Shown one piece after another: positions 53,928-54,664 of a stretch of 54,664 bases of DNA. Below the pieces are notes generated by a model, which saw only the letters and a list, made by a program, of their open reading frames with translations, did not search any database and was not told the DNA's origin. The DNA is from Halanaerobiales bacterium (GTDB lineage Bacteria; Bacillota_F; Halanaerobiia; DY22613), in contig JAGMES010000014.1 in the NCBI GenBank assembly GCA_023128035.1, forward strand, positions 1-54,664, written 5' to 3'. The first letter of the stretch is position 1. Each line of letters starts with the position of its first letter. Position numbers and translations under genes: made by a program.

Positions 53928-54664
53928 AAAGCTATATAAGTGCCATAGTGATTTTTAATGAAAAGGGAGAAAAACGGTTTGTCGATTTTAAACAGGGCGT
54001 AAATATTATTACAGGTGACTCAAAAACCGGTAAAAGTGCTTTACTTGAAATAATAGATTATTGTCTTTGTAGTTCAAGATCTACCATCCCGAAGGGGAAG
54101 ATTACAGAATTTGGTCATCTTTTCTGTCTTTTACTTGTTATAGATAATTATTCTCTAATTATTGCGAGAAGAAATTGGAAACATGGCGGTAAAATGTATA
54201 TTGCTACTGAAAAGGTAGATTATTCATTTGAAAGCTTAGATTATAATTATTTTGCTGATAAAACATTTGTACTGTCTAAAACGGTACAATATACAATAGA
54301 GAATAAGCTTGGCTTGCAGGTATCAAATTTGGAAACTGATGACGAGAGTAGGAAAGATAAAAAAGCATCGCTTAGAAATATGATATCATATATGTTTCAG
54401 CATCAAAATTTGATGGCTAGTAAGTTTGCGCTATTTTACAGATTTTCAGATTATTATAAACGCAAAGATGTTATCGAGCAGTTTCCAGTTTTTGCAGGAA
54501 TAATAGAGCAGGATTATTACAGTAGTCTTATTAAACTTAATACGTTAAAAAAAGATCTTAAAAAGTTACAGAAAGCCGAATTGCAAAACAAAGCTGTCAC
54601 TCAAATTGCAAAGGAAAGATTTTTGCCAATATTGAAGAATTATTGTAACTATTCAGTCGAATCA
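53924..54664 (+). CDS. ABC-three-component ATPase (DUF3732/RecN-like), cut by the window edge
   Basis: An uninterrupted frame of 247 codons from ATG 53924 (GGGGGTGAG upstream) to the last base. FKQGVNIITGDSKTGKSALLEI carries the Walker A (residues 31-38), followed by IDYCLCSS and IPKGKI, the DUF3732 signature. A coiled-coil-like region begins near residue 210 (LKKDLKKLQKAEL). Full-length relatives have over 500 residues, so more than half is missing. It is the ATPase sensor of the ABC-3C defence system. Confidence 0.8.
   Translation, partial: MKSYISAIVIFNEKGEKRFVDFKQGVNIITGDSKTGKSALLEIIDYCLCSSRSTIPKGKITEFGHLFCLLLVIDNYSLIIARRNWKHGGKMYIATEKVDYSFESLDYNYFADKTFVLSKTVQYTIENKLGLQVSNLETDDESRKDKKASLRNMISYMFQHQNLMASKFALFYRFSDYYKRKDVIEQFPVFAGIIEQDYYSSLIKLNTLKKDLKKLQKAELQNKAVTQIAKERFLPILKNYCNYSVES

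Overview
This window is AT-rich DNA (roughly a third G+C by eye) with Gram-positive style ribosome sites (AGGAGG/GGAGTGA) and frequent TTG and GTG starts. It carries two SpoIID-type proteins, a Pel-type polysaccharide locus, tryptophanase, TldD/TldE, a UbiA/UbiX pair and a DRTGG/CBS/PHP/ATPase cassette of the kind seen near [FeFe]-hydrogenase genes in fermentative anaerobes. That points to an endospore-related, anaerobic, low-G+C Firmicute. The gene set resembles Halanaerobiia or Clostridia-like organisms, but I cannot name the species.

Layout. (1) Bases 1-4.7 kb: the 3' end of a Pel operon, with an upstream gene end, then PelE-like, PelF and PelG. PelG carries an unusual C-terminal membrane/LysM tail that has its own internal ribosome site. 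(2) 4.8-15.2 kb: housekeeping and accessory singletons: M3 peptidase, alpha/beta hydrolase, a divergent Ham1/RdgB protein, methyltransferases, a cyclase-family hydrolase, an AAA-ATPase/PD-(D/E)XK protein behind a structured leader, a MerR-aldo/keto reductase operon with a textbook 19-bp-spacer promoter, and a methyltransferase pseudogene. (3) 15.3-25.8 kb: a reverse-strand four-LysM protein, then a tight forward operon of a degenerate UvrD-like protein, an active UvrD helicase and a RecB/Cas4-like nuclease (a three-part AddAB/RecBCD-like machine), followed by RecJ and a SpoIID-domain protein. (4) 25.8-35.0 kb: an accessory island lying between two SpoIID paralogues. It holds an RloA-like AAA ATPase with a TOPRIM/RloB-like partner, a two-frame Mrr-type restriction gene, tryptophanase with its own promoter and terminator, and a compact three-gene GHKL-ATPase / STAS-like / two-TM membrane protein operon that I regard as the best candidate for an undescribed system. 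(5) 35.1-52.0 kb: second SpoIID paralogue with a MecA/PBP3-type lipoprotein transpeptidase, RidA, TldD-TldE, an unknown reverse-strand membrane protein, UbiA-UbiX, YtcJ-like amidohydrolase, FolC, SPOR protein, the DRTGG-CBS/ATPase-DRTGG-PHP-ATPase signalling cassette and a DUF134 regulator. (6) 52.3 kb to the end: an ABC-three-component (ABC-3C) defence locus, with nuclease-like effector, middle component and an AAA/RecN-like ATPase cut by the window edge.

How it fits together. The core regions serve DNA repair (RecBCD-like trio plus RecJ), envelope/spore peptidoglycan (SpoIID pair, PBP, LysM, SPOR) and exopolysaccharide export. The defence-like genes sit in two places where core operons are interrupted: between the two SpoIID genes, and directly after the hydrogenase-type regulatory cassette. 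No tRNA, rRNA, CRISPR array or intact insertion sequence was seen. Assignments rest on motif reading alone, with no database search.
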